Assembly: GCA_964615975.1 (NCBI GenBank)
Contig: CAZTTH010000047.1
Location: 1 to 25,361 of the forward strand
DNA: 25,361 bases
Reading direction: 5' to 3'
Source of the DNA: CAZTTH01 sp964615975
Lineage (GTDB): Bacteria; Verrucomicrobiota; Lentisphaeria; JABSQK01; JAJFLO01
Made by a program: the position numbers and the translations under genes. Below, in pieces: positions 16,810 through 24,795 of this stretch. Numbering within the stretch: the first letter of the stretch is position 1; each line of letters begins with the position of its first letter. The notes under the pieces are model-generated. The model had not been told where the DNA came from. It searched no databases and was given only the letters and a program-made list of their open reading frames with translations.

Positions 16810-18147
16810 TCAAACCATCAGTTGGTGCAAATATTCATAGGGAAAAATCGAGGAATGACCATCACTCCAGGAGATGGTAACGGCATAATTCCCCATGGCG
16901 CGTATCGATTGCGGAATCACATTCTGGTCTATATCATGCTCACCAATCATGCGTTCACCGGTCATCTCATTGACACAATGAGCGCATCGGCAAGCCAGAC
17001 GCAATGTCACGGGCGAAATGGCTTTAACTTCCCCATTGGTACGCGAGAGTATCCCCTGATCCGGTTCAAAAGTAATCTCCGGCTTGGTATTTTCTCCATA
17101 TACTATCCGACCGATTTCACGCACCACCGCCGCGGCGATCGAGGTGAATTCCCGGCTGATACTGCTGTCAGGCTGTTCGCTGACCATCGGGGTGCCGGCA
17201 TCACTTAATCGCGACACACTTGGATCAAGCGGCAGAGTAAATGAATTCGTTATGCCAAATTGATTCACCAGCCTGGACATCGATCCCGAGCCAAAAAGTT
17301 CATGCCGGGCAGTACAGGATGGGCAGATGAAGTAACTCATGTTTTCAATCACCGCAACCGTCGGAATCTTCATCTTATCGAACATTTGAATTCCCTTTTC
17401 GACATCCACAAAACTCAGTTGCTGCGGCGTGGTCACGATCACCGCGGCGGTTATCGGGATGATTTGCGACAGGGTCAGCGGGATATCGCCGGTGCCGGGC
17501 GGCATATCGATGATCAGATAATCGAGTTTTCCCCAGTTGGTTCCGGTCAGGAGTTGATTGATGATCTGCGTCACCATGGCGCCGCGCATGATCGCCGGGC
17601 CGCCGCCGGAGTTGGCGGAGGCATAAGCGAAGGACATCAATTTTACTCCATTATATTCCACCGGAATGATCATTTTGTGCTTTTGATATAACCCCTGAAA
17701 ATCCGCCTTGACCAGGGTCGGGAGACTGGGACCATACACATCGGCATCGAAAATCCCGACCGCCGCGCCCTGCCCTGCCAGTGTGAATGCGAGATTGACC
17801 GCGATCGTTGACTTGCCCACACCGCCCTTGCAGCTCGAAACCGCGATGATATACTGGACCGCCGCCATCCCCTGACCGGTCTTCTCCAGGTAGGGCTTGC
17901 CCTGCCTGCCGGTCAGATTGACCGTGACCCCTTTTACCCAGGGCAACTGGGAAACCAATCGGGTGCAGTCCTCACGGAATTTCTCCTTCACCGGACACGC
18001 CGGCGTCGTTAATTCGATATCCAGAGTCACTTCATTGGCGCTGGAAATCCGCACCTGCTTGACAAACCCCAGGCTGACGATATCCCGATGCAAATCCGGA
18101 TCGATTACCGCTTTTAATTGCGCCAATATTTCTTCTTCTTGGTTCAT
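16810..18147 (-). CDS. mrp: Mrp/ApbC Fe-S carrier ATPase with MIP18 and DUF971 domains
   Basis: A 445-residue cytoplasmic P-loop ATPase of the Mrp/NBP35 family, which binds and delivers [4Fe-4S] clusters. An N-terminal MIP18/DUF59 domain (about 1-85) has C51 in TTPACP. The deviant Walker A is SSCKGGVGKST at 104-114, IFDADVYGPS follows at 132-141, DMPPGTGD lies at 214-221, and the cluster-binding C275-x2-C278 is present. A C-terminal DUF971 domain (about 365-445) has a CRCAHC motif at 386-391. The order DUF59-Mrp-DUF971 is that of plastid HCF101; most bacterial Mrp proteins stop before DUF971. A near-consensus promoter lies 64 bp upstream. The bacilliredoxin gene follows in the same direction, and the DASS transporter is divergent. 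Confidence 0.93.
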   Translation of the reverse strand: MNQEEEILAQLKAVIDPDLHRDIVSLGFVKQVRISSANEVTLDIELTTPACPVKEKFREDCTRLVSQLPWVKGVTVNLTGRQGKPYLEKTGQGMAAVQYIIAVSSCKGGVGKSTIAVNLAFTLAGQGAAVGIFDADVYGPSLPTLVKADFQGLYQKHKMIIPVEYNGVKLMSFAYASANSGGGPAIMRGAMVTQIINQLLTGTNWGKLDYLIIDMPPGTGDIPLTLSQIIPITAAVIVTTPQQLSFVDVEKGIQMFDKMKIPTVAVIENMSYFICPSCTARHELFGSGSMSRLVNQFGITNSFTLPLDPSVSRLSDAGTPMVSEQPDSSISREFTSIAAAVVREIGRIVYGENTKPEITFEPDQGILSRTNGEVKAISPVTLRLACRCAHCVNEMTGERMIGEHDIDQNVIPQSIRAMGNYAVTISWSDGHSSIFPYEYLHQLMV

Positions 18148-18210
18148 GATTTCAATAAAAGTGGGAGAGTATACATTTTAGAAACTGAAATGGTATGCCG
18201 AGTGAAATAG

Positions 18211-18238
18211 ATTATAGCTTCTTTGCTATTAATGTAAA
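18211..18238 (-). promoter_or_regulatory. Sigma-70-type promoter for mrp
   Basis: On the minus strand TTTACA (18238-18233) and TATAAT (18216-18211) are separated by 16 bp. The -10 box is a perfect consensus and the -35 box matches 5 of 6. It lies 63 bp before the mrp start codon and points toward it. Confidence 0.6.
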
Positions 18239-18530
18239 GACCTGCTCTTGATTACTCTGATGCGGGATAGGTACTCGGTAAATATTCCATCAACCCCGTT
18301 CAACCGTCCCGATGGGACTGTGCCGCGGCCACTCAGAATACCCGCCCATCAGATTGGTGGGCTAAGATTCCCGCCGCAGCGGCGGGATCCCTCATGGGAC
18401 AAAGTGATAGCAGACCAGTGATTCATCGCTGGGGATACTGATAGATCTCTTAACCCATCCGGCGGTTCTGCTGAAGAGCAGAACCGCTGAAACGGCGGAT
18501 GTAACCCGCCATTATAGGAAAAGATCACGG
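18239..18530 (+). other. Hairpin-rich leader upstream of the DASS transporter
   Basis: No gene is seen. A chain of inverted repeats runs through the region: GTCCC-GAT-GGGAC (18306-18318); CCCATC / GGTGGG around AGATT (18345-18361, one G-T pair); TCCCGCCGC-A-GCGGCGGGA (18369-18387); and GCGGTTCTGCT-GAAG-AGCAGAACCGC (18462-18487, perfect 11-bp stem). The last is flanked by CATCCG / CGGATG, and CGGATG overlaps GGCGG (18494-18498), which can instead pair with CCGCC (18506-18510). The last two options are mutually exclusive and sit 20-70 bp before the ATG, as in an attenuator or regulatory leader. A REP-like repeat cluster is equally possible. AGGA (18516-18519) is the likely ribosome-binding site. 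Confidence 0.5.
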
Positions 18531-20006
18531 ATGTTAGATACCCGCAGAGAAGCTCTTCGCCGAATGCTGCGACGGCTTTCGTTTTCGCTTAATTATGCCC
18601 TGTCCAGTGTCGCTGGTTGTGTGGTCGCCGCCGGTCTTATTGCTTTTCTCCCAGAATACTCCGGACTTTCACCGGCAGGCCGCTGGATGTTGTTTATCCT
18701 CATCACCGCCGCCGGCTTGTGGATTTCAGAGGCGATCCCCGCCTTTGCGGTCAGCATACTGATTGTCGCCCTTGAAATCGCCATACTCGGGAGACCGGGC
18801 GGAGTGTTTGCCACCAACCCCACGGATTGGGAAATTTTCATCCGCCCCTGGGCCAGCCCATTGATGTGGTTGTTTCTAGCCGGCCTGGTCATGGCTGAAG
18901 CGGCGACCAAGACCCATGTGGATCGCTGGTTATCCGGCCGCCTGCTGCAATTATTCGGCACGAATCCACGCCTGATATTACTGGGCGTCATGGCAATCAC
19001 ATTTATGTTTTCCATGTTCATGTCCAATACCGCTGCCACGGCAATGATGATGACCGTGATTACCCCGTTTTTAGCCGCCGGCATTCATCGCCAGGATGAT
19101 GAAGTGAATATGCCAGATCCGGATTCAGCCCCGCCTTCCTCCGCTGATCAGGATCATAACAATTTCATCAAGGGATTGTTGCTCGGCATCCCTTTTGCCG
19201 CCAATATCGGCGGCATGGCGACGGTTATCGGCACCCCGCCCAATGCCATTGCCATTGGCAGCCTGAGCGCCATCTACCCCATGGATTTTTTTAAGTGGAT
19301 GTGCATCGGGCTGCCGTTGGCGCTTGGTTTATTTATCATTATGTGGCTGTTTTTGATCCGGCGCTACCGCACCTCCGCAGCCATGAAATTACCGCCGATC
19401 CCGGTGGCGAGCCCGGTGGAGAGCGGGCCGAACTGGCCGCGATTGACTGTCATGGCGGTGTTTGCGATGACCATTTTGCTCTGGATGTCCGAGCCCCTGC
19501 ATGGCATCCCGACCACCGTGATTTCCTTTATTCCGATCACCGCTTTTGCCGTTGCCGGGATTATCACGCCCCGGGAAATGCGCCGCCTGCCATGGGATAT
19601 CCTGATCCTCATTCTCGGCGGCTTGGCGCTCGGTACCGGGGTCTCGGTCTCCGGTCTTGACGCCTGGCTGGTGGCTAAACTCCCGGCATCAGGCCTTAAC
19701 CCGATAGTCCTGGCTCTGATAATCTGTTATTTCGTCGGTATCCTCTCGAATCTGATGAGCAATACCGCGGTGGCCAATATCGCCATCCCGATCTTCATTG
19801 GTTTGATGCCCGGCCGTGAACCGATGGTTATCATCCCGATTGCCCTGGCGGCTTCGACGGCCATGTGCCTGCCGATTTCAACCCCTCCCAATGCCATCGC
19901 CTATGCTCAGGGGCGGTTGACCAACCGCGATTTCCTTGCCGGCGGCCTGTTGATCGGCCTCATCGCGCCGCCGTTGATCGTCTTCTGGGTCAAGGTGATG
20001 ATTTGA
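18531..20006 (+). CDS. DASS-family sodium/anion symporter
   Basis: A 491-residue inner-membrane transporter of the divalent anion:Na+ symporter family (SLC13/INDY type), which imports C4-dicarboxylates, citrate, sulfate or similar anions with Na+. About eleven hydrophobic segments are visible. The two inverted repeats each hold the substrate/Na+ signatures: S165-N-T with GTPPNA at 234-239, and S410-N-T with STPPNA at 450-455. A hydrophilic loop (about 186-212) lies between the halves. The substrate cannot be told from sequence. The last 248 bp of the gene are repeated at 24544-24791, and the final base of the last sense codon plus the TGA stop come from the sequence beyond the repeat. It converges on a histidine kinase with only 30 bp between stops, and no terminator is seen. 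Confidence 0.93.
   Translation: MLDTRREALRRMLRRLSFSLNYALSSVAGCVVAAGLIAFLPEYSGLSPAGRWMLFILITAAGLWISEAIPAFAVSILIVALEIAILGRPGGVFATNPTDWEIFIRPWASPLMWLFLAGLVMAEAATKTHVDRWLSGRLLQLFGTNPRLILLGVMAITFMFSMFMSNTAATAMMMTVITPFLAAGIHRQDDEVNMPDPDSAPPSSADQDHNNFIKGLLLGIPFAANIGGMATVIGTPPNAIAIGSLSAIYPMDFFKWMCIGLPLALGLFIIMWLFLIRRYRTSAAMKLPPIPVASPVESGPNWPRLTVMAVFAMTILLWMSEPLHGIPTTVISFIPITAFAVAGIITPREMRRLPWDILILILGGLALGTGVSVSGLDAWLVAKLPASGLNPIVLALIICYFVGILSNLMSNTAVANIAIPIFIGLMPGREPMVIIPIALAASTAMCLPISTPPNAIAYAQGRLTNRDFLAGGLLIGLIAPPLIVFWVKVMI
19755..20002 (+). repeat. 248-bp direct repeat, copy 1 (inside DASS gene)
   Basis: This matches 24544-24791 base for base, except T19950 versus C24739 (a silent Leu change). 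The offset is a constant 4789 bp with no indel. Identity stops abruptly at both ends: 19754 differs from 24543, and 20003 from 24792. Confidence 0.95.
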
Positions 20007-20036
20007 TCTTCAGCTAAATTTCAAGCCGCAACTTCT

Positions 20037-21170
20037 CTACAGAATTATGGTCATTACCGTTCCATTGGGTTCATTTTGGTTAGCAAAAATCTTCCCTCCA
20101 TGGGCGTCAATGACCATCCTGCAGAATGTGAGTCCAAGTCCGAATGAAAGCATTTCTTTTCTGGTCGATTTTCCACTTTCAAACAGATCAAAGATACGCT
20201 CCCGATTTTCTTTCGGAATTCCTGGTCCTTGATCGATAACTTTTATACATACTTTGGCTTTCTCATGCTTTTCGGTGATCGCAAGGGATGGTTTATCGAC
20301 CCGAAGGGTAATTTTGCTATGGGCCGGAGCAAATTTCATTGCATTTGAAATAAGATTATCCAGTACCCGGGATAATAGATTGACATCCAGAAAAAGCAAT
20401 TCGATGGATCCGGGTGGTCTAATGAACTCAAGGATTATATTTTGTGATTGAGCTAACTCAGCAAAATTCTCACAGGCCGCCTCGATGAGGTTGACGAGGT
20501 CACTGTCAACGCAATTAAGAATCAACTTATTCTCCTTCATTTTTGCCAGCGCCAGCATATCATTCAGAAAAGAATTTACTCGACTGGCACTTTTTTCAAT
20601 TTTCTTCATATAGTCGTTTAGATCTGGAATATTTAGTTTCAATCTTGATAGAGATGCCAAGCCAATAATCGATGTCAATGGGGTACGCATATCATGAACA
20701 ATCATATTTGAAAGGACTTCTCTCATCTTCAAGTTGTCCTGTAATTCCTTATTTAGTTGTTCAACCCTTTCACGGGCAAATTTCAATTCCAGATGATTCT
20801 TTACCCTAGCGATAAGTTCAACTTGTTTGAAAGGTTTGTTTATATAATCGACAGCGCCAAGCTTCAATCCATTAACGATGTCGTCAACTTCGACCTTGGC
20901 AGTGAGAAATATTATTGGGATATTTTTAATTTTGTTAATGGCCTTCAGTCTTTTACAAGTTTCAAAACCGTCAATCTCCGGCATCATAACATCAAGCAAA
21001 ATAAGGTCGGGTATTATCTCTTCGACGATCGCCAGAGCTTGTAGCCCATTTTGTGCAATGTTTAGTTGGTAGCCTTCGTTCCGAAGTATGGTAGCCAATA
21101 TTTGAATATTCTTCGGGGTATCGTCCACAATCAGAATGCGCGATTTTTTGTTATCAGTCAAATGATCCAT
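20037..21170 (-). CDS. Receiver-first histidine kinase (REC-HisKA-HATPase)
   Basis: A 377-residue soluble kinase. The N-terminal receiver (about 10-128) is complete with D16/D17, phospho-acceptor D60 in LILLDVMMP, T90 and K112. A short coiled coil (130-150) leads to HisKA with H159 in MIVHDMRTPL and an ATPase domain with N276, DQGPGI at 313-318 and a short G2 box SFGLGL at 342-347. It has no sensory domain, so its input is most likely phosphate on the receiver. The obvious donor is the LOV kinase 97 bp upstream on the same strand. The stop is TAG. It lies within the block bounded by the DASS repeats. Its final target regulator is not in the window. Confidence 0.9.
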   Translation of the reverse strand: MDHLTDNKKSRILIVDDTPKNIQILATILRNEGYQLNIAQNGLQALAIVEEIIPDLILLDVMMPEIDGFETCKRLKAINKIKNIPIIFLTAKVEVDDIVNGLKLGAVDYINKPFKQVELIARVKNHLELKFARERVEQLNKELQDNLKMREVLSNMIVHDMRTPLTSIIGLASLSRLKLNIPDLNDYMKKIEKSASRVNSFLNDMLALAKMKENKLILNCVDSDLVNLIEAACENFAELAQSQNIILEFIRPPGSIELLFLDVNLLSRVLDNLISNAMKFAPAHSKITLRVDKPSLAITEKHEKAKVCIKVIDQGPGIPKENRERIFDLFESGKSTRKEMLSFGLGLTFCRMVIDAHGGKIFANQNEPNGTVMTIIL

Positions 21171-21267
21171 ATTTCAGAGTTATATTCGTTTATTGCTTGA
21201 TTCGCATAAATAACAGGGGCCCCATTAAGAGGTGGAAACTAATTGCTGATATTGTTTGTGCCATATA

Positions 21268-24200
21268 TCATGTTTTGATTGAATCACATTGGCGCAGGAC
21301 AATCTTCTCAAGATCACGTAATATATCTACAAACCTTTCCAACGTTCTCACCAAACCTTCAATCTCAAACAAAATCAAATGATTGGCAAGGGTTTTACCC
21401 CATGATATTAGCGGGGGATAATTGTAATCATTGCCGGCTTTTTGCATCTGAATTCCAAGTTCTTCTATATCATCAATTGACAACGTTCTTGCCAGAGTTT
21501 CACATGTCTTTGCTTGACCGCTTAGAATTTTCAGCAGTTCCGGTAATTTTGCCCGAGAAGCAGGATCAATTCGTTCTGGTGACCATTCTGATTCCATCGG
21601 CACTTCAGGTTTGGATTCCCCCTCAATCGAAGCTTTTTTTAGGTTATGTTTGAGATATCTCTTTAATTCAGTAATGAGTCCGGACTTACTGATAGGTTTC
21701 GTTAAATAGCTGTTAAATAATTTTTCAGTTATGCTTGTCCGGAATAGAATACCCGAGTGGGTTAATGCAATATTCGCTGTCAACGCAATCATTGGGATAT
21801 CTTTGAGAGTGATGTCATTTCTTATCAATGTGGCGGCCTTAACACCATCCATGACTGGCATTTTAAAGTCCATCAAAATCAGATCAGGGTTATGGCGTCT
21901 GGTATATTCTACTGCTTGATTTCCGTTTTCAGCTTCGAACAGTGTGAAATTGTATTGTTCCAGATAGGTAGTAATTAATTGTCGATTTTCTTCTTTGTCA
22001 TCAACAATCAAGATTGATGCATGATCAAATTGAACCGCATCAATATCGATATCGAAATCTGCCTGAGCCATCACGCTAACAGAGGAGGCGATCTTCACAT
22101 TATTCAGGATAACCTGAAAGGTGCAACCTCTATTCATATTATTGCGAACAGACACAACTCCACCCATCATCTCCACCAAGCGTTTGGTTATCGCCAATCC
22201 CAAACCAGTGCCGCCATACTTGATTTGGTGCTGATTTGACACTTGTTCGAATACCCCAAAAATTTTTCCAAGCTGATCCTCTGGAATTCCAATTCCGGTA
22301 TCTTCAATCTCGAGGAAAAGCCTGACCGCGCTGTCGTGAGCCGTTAAATATGAATCATTGGTATCAATGGGAGATTGTATTGTCACATGAGCGGAGGGGA
22401 GCAAGCGCTCAAGAATCAGTTTCGCTTCAGTTCCCGAATAGTTGCTTTCCCGTTCCACCGCCATATCATTCCCCTCAACACATCTCACTTTTAATTTAAC
22501 ATAACCGTCATCAGTGAATTTGATCGCATTGCTGACAATGTTTACTAATATCTGTCGTATCCGCACATCATCCAACATTAGAACATGTGGAACATCAGGA
22601 TCTATATCAATGATAAAGTCAATGTCTTTGTCCGCAGCATTTTTCTGGAACATGATCTTAATTTCCAAAATTAATGAACGCAAGTCCAGCGGGTTATTAT
22701 TCAGTTCTAACTTCCCGGCTTCAACTTTTGAAAAATCGAGAATATCATTGATCAGTGAGAGCAATGTCCGGCCGCTTGATTGAATCGAACGCAGATAATG
22801 TTTTGCCTTACCGTCTTGAATAAACCCATTCAATATCTCAGTAAAACCCAAAATAGCATTCATCGGTGTGCGAATCTCATGGCTCATGTTGGCGAGGAAT
22901 TCACTCTTCGCCCGGTTGGCAGCTTCGGCGGCATCCTTGGTCCGTTGTAATATCTCTTTTACCTGCCTTTGTTCGGTGATATCATTTGATAATCCTATGT
23001 AGTGAGTTAACCGGCCATCATTATCATAAACCGGTGAGATCGACAACTCATTCCAGAAAGATTCTCCATTCTTCCGGTAATTTAGGATTTCTACACTACA
23101 GCCTTTTCCTTCCATAATTGCGTAACGGATTTTTTCCCTGGTGCGCGGATCTGTTTCTGGACCCTGTAAAAACCGGCAGTCCCGCCCGATAAATTCATCT
23201 CGCGTATATCCGGTGATTTCTTCGAGGGCGCGATTACAAAAAACACAAGGATTATCATTGCCGTTGAATACAGCAATCAGAATGCCACTGGTGGCATCGT
23301 AGAGGGCGCGGTAACTGAGGCGGAGTTGTGCTTGGACGGCCTGACGTTTTTGTTGTTCCAAAACCATTGTTACCATATTCGCCACCGTTCGGGCCAGATT
23401 TATTTCTTCATCAGTCCACACGCGCATTGGACCGACGTGCTCGCAACATAATATCCCTTCCATGTTTCCGGATAGCCAAATGGGAACATCAAGCATTGAG
23501 GTAATACCCAAGGGGAAGAGATAAGTCTCTGAAAACTCATGGGTCCGGGAATCGGTATGTGTGTTGTTGGCGACAATGGTCGCCTCGACTTGCAGCGCCG
23601 CGAAATAGGCCGGATAGTCTGCGACCTTAATTTTCGTCTCCCGCGCTCCAGTATACCGCCCATTTGCATAAAGTGCATGACAGATCAATTCAGTGCGATC
23701 GGTGTTATATAACCAGATCCCAGCGCGTGCAGTTGTTAATGTGGAACATGTCATCGTGACAATTTCTTGGATAGCAGACTCATAGTCCAACTTATCGATC
23801 GTTTTTCTTTTTAATTCCAACTTGGTAAGCATATCATTGTACAGGCGCAACCGGGCATCGTTAGTCATCAATATTTCATTTGATTTTCTCAGCTGTATGG
23901 CATGATATCGTAATTCCATATTGTTAATGACTTGATTACCTAATATGCGCAAGGCTTCCAACTGATGGTCGGTGATGTTTTTTGCCTTATGATCTTTGAC
24001 ACAAAGGGCGCCAATATTGTGTCCATCGTGAGTTTTCAAGGGAATACCGGCATAAAAGCGGATAGAGGAATTACCCAATACTTGAGGATTGTCCGCGAAG
24101 CGACTATCCTTGAGTGTGTCTTCGACTACAAAAATATCATCCCCAAGAATGACATGAGCACAAAAAGATGTGTCACGCCGCGCCTCAGTAGCCTCAATTC

Positions 24201-24390
24201 CGACCCGTGATTTGAACCATTCCCGATTGCTGTCCACCAAACTGATTAACGCAATTGGTGTATTGCAAACATACGATGCCAATCGGCATAAATCGTCAAA
24301 AAGCTCCTCTGGATTTGTATCGAGTATATCATATCGAGACAACGCTTCTAGTCGCTGTTTTTCATTGTCTGGAACCGGGGCAAGTTGCAT
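21268..24390 (-). CDS. GAF-GAF-LOV hybrid histidine kinase
   Basis: A 1040-residue soluble hybrid kinase. GAF 1 (about 20-160) carries the DTSFCAH motif and GAF 2 spans about 195-345. A PAS domain of LOV type (about 362-475) has GRDCRFLQG with C405 at the flavin-adduct position, NYRKNGESFWNEL at 437-449 and ISPVYDNDGRLTHYIG. These are the flavin-contacting and cysteinyl-adduct signatures of blue-light receptors. HisKA has H504 in NMSHEIRTPM. The ATPase has N621, DTGIGI at 697-702 and GGTGLGLAI at 726-734. The receiver has D797/D798, D841, T871 and K898. A helical tail (about 935-1035) resembles the Hpt-like end of other hybrid kinases but lacks an obvious phospho-His. AAGGA eight bases before the ATG supports the start. 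The probable downstream partner is the receiver-first kinase. Confidence 0.92.
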   Translation of the reverse strand: MQLAPVPDNEKQRLEALSRYDILDTNPEELFDDLCRLASYVCNTPIALISLVDSNREWFKSRVGIEATEARRDTSFCAHVILGDDIFVVEDTLKDSRFADNPQVLGNSSIRFYAGIPLKTHDGHNIGALCVKDHKAKNITDHQLEALRILGNQVINNMELRYHAIQLRKSNEILMTNDARLRLYNDMLTKLELKRKTIDKLDYESAIQEIVTMTCSTLTTARAGIWLYNTDRTELICHALYANGRYTGARETKIKVADYPAYFAALQVEATIVANNTHTDSRTHEFSETYLFPLGITSMLDVPIWLSGNMEGILCCEHVGPMRVWTDEEINLARTVANMVTMVLEQQKRQAVQAQLRLSYRALYDATSGILIAVFNGNDNPCVFCNRALEEITGYTRDEFIGRDCRFLQGPETDPRTREKIRYAIMEGKGCSVEILNYRKNGESFWNELSISPVYDNDGRLTHYIGLSNDITEQRQVKEILQRTKDAAEAANRAKSEFLANMSHEIRTPMNAILGFTEILNGFIQDGKAKHYLRSIQSSGRTLLSLINDILDFSKVEAGKLELNNNPLDLRSLILEIKIMFQKNAADKDIDFIIDIDPDVPHVLMLDDVRIRQILVNIVSNAIKFTDDGYVKLKVRCVEGNDMAVERESNYSGTEAKLILERLLPSAHVTIQSPIDTNDSYLTAHDSAVRLFLEIEDTGIGIPEDQLGKIFGVFEQVSNQHQIKYGGTGLGLAITKRLVEMMGGVVSVRNNMNRGCTFQVILNNVKIASSVSVMAQADFDIDIDAVQFDHASILIVDDKEENRQLITTYLEQYNFTLFEAENGNQAVEYTRRHNPDLILMDFKMPVMDGVKAATLIRNDITLKDIPMIALTANIALTHSGILFRTSITEKLFNSYLTKPISKSGLITELKRYLKHNLKKASIEGESKPEVPMESEWSPERIDPASRAKLPELLKILSGQAKTCETLARTLSIDDIEELGIQMQKAGNDYNYPPLISWGKTLANHLILFEIEGLVRTLERFVDILRDLEKIVLRQCDSIKT

Positions 24391-24543
24391 TAATTGAATC
24401 CTTATGATGTGAATAAATACTTTTCTGTAACTTAATCTGCATGATTATGACCATACAAACGATGATGTTCTTCATTGATCATTTTTCTTGGATATTTCGC
24501 CTCAAAGAATTCACCTATAACCAACTTGAGAAACTTCTATATA

Positions 24544-24791
24544 ATGAGCAATACCGCGGTGGCCAATATCGCCATCCCGATCTTCATTGGTTTGATGCCC
24601 GGCCGTGAACCGATGGTTATCATCCCGATTGCCCTGGCGGCTTCGACGGCCATGTGCCTGCCGATTTCAACCCCTCCCAATGCCATCGCCTATGCTCAGG
24701 GGCGGTTGACCAACCGCGATTTCCTTGCCGGCGGCCTGCTGATCGGCCTCATCGCGCCGCCGTTGATCGTCTTCTGGGTCAAGGTGATGAT
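24544..24791 (+). repeat. 248-bp direct repeat, copy 2
   Basis: Second copy of 19755-20002, in the same orientation, 247 of 248 bases identical. Confidence 0.95.
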
Positions 24792-24795
24792 CTAA
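24544..24795 (+). pseudogene. 3' fragment of the DASS transporter gene
   Basis: This fragment encodes the last 83 residues of the DASS symporter (from the Met before SNTAVANI to the terminal Ile), identical in protein to the full-length gene at 18531-20006. It lacks the first 408 residues, including the whole first repeat, and cannot form a transporter. The last codon and stop are ATC TAA, compared with ATT TGA in the intact gene. The frame is open upstream to about 24475, but that part does not resemble the transporter. It is best seen as the ancestral 3' end, left behind when the kinase block entered. Confidence 0.85.

Larger units (their letters stand above)
20003..24543. other. AT-richer two-kinase block between direct repeats
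   Basis: These 4.54 kb lie exactly between the two copies of the 248-bp DASS repeat and hold only two minus-strand kinase genes. By eye the GC content is clearly lower than in the flanking transporter and mrp genes. No integrase, transposase, tRNA or terminal inverted repeat was found. It is best read as acquired or rearranged DNA introduced by recombination at the 3' end of the transporter gene. Confidence 0.55.

Noticed and set aside
20030..24538. AACTTCT near both ends of the kinase block as a transposon target repeat
   Set aside because: Seven bases can match by chance, and the copies do not lie at the block boundaries set by the 248-bp repeat.
24475..24543. In-frame extension upstream of the DASS fragment as a new chimeric gene
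   Set aside because: It would need a TTG start without a ribosome-binding site, in the promoter region of the divergent LOV kinase. The added residues resemble nothing.
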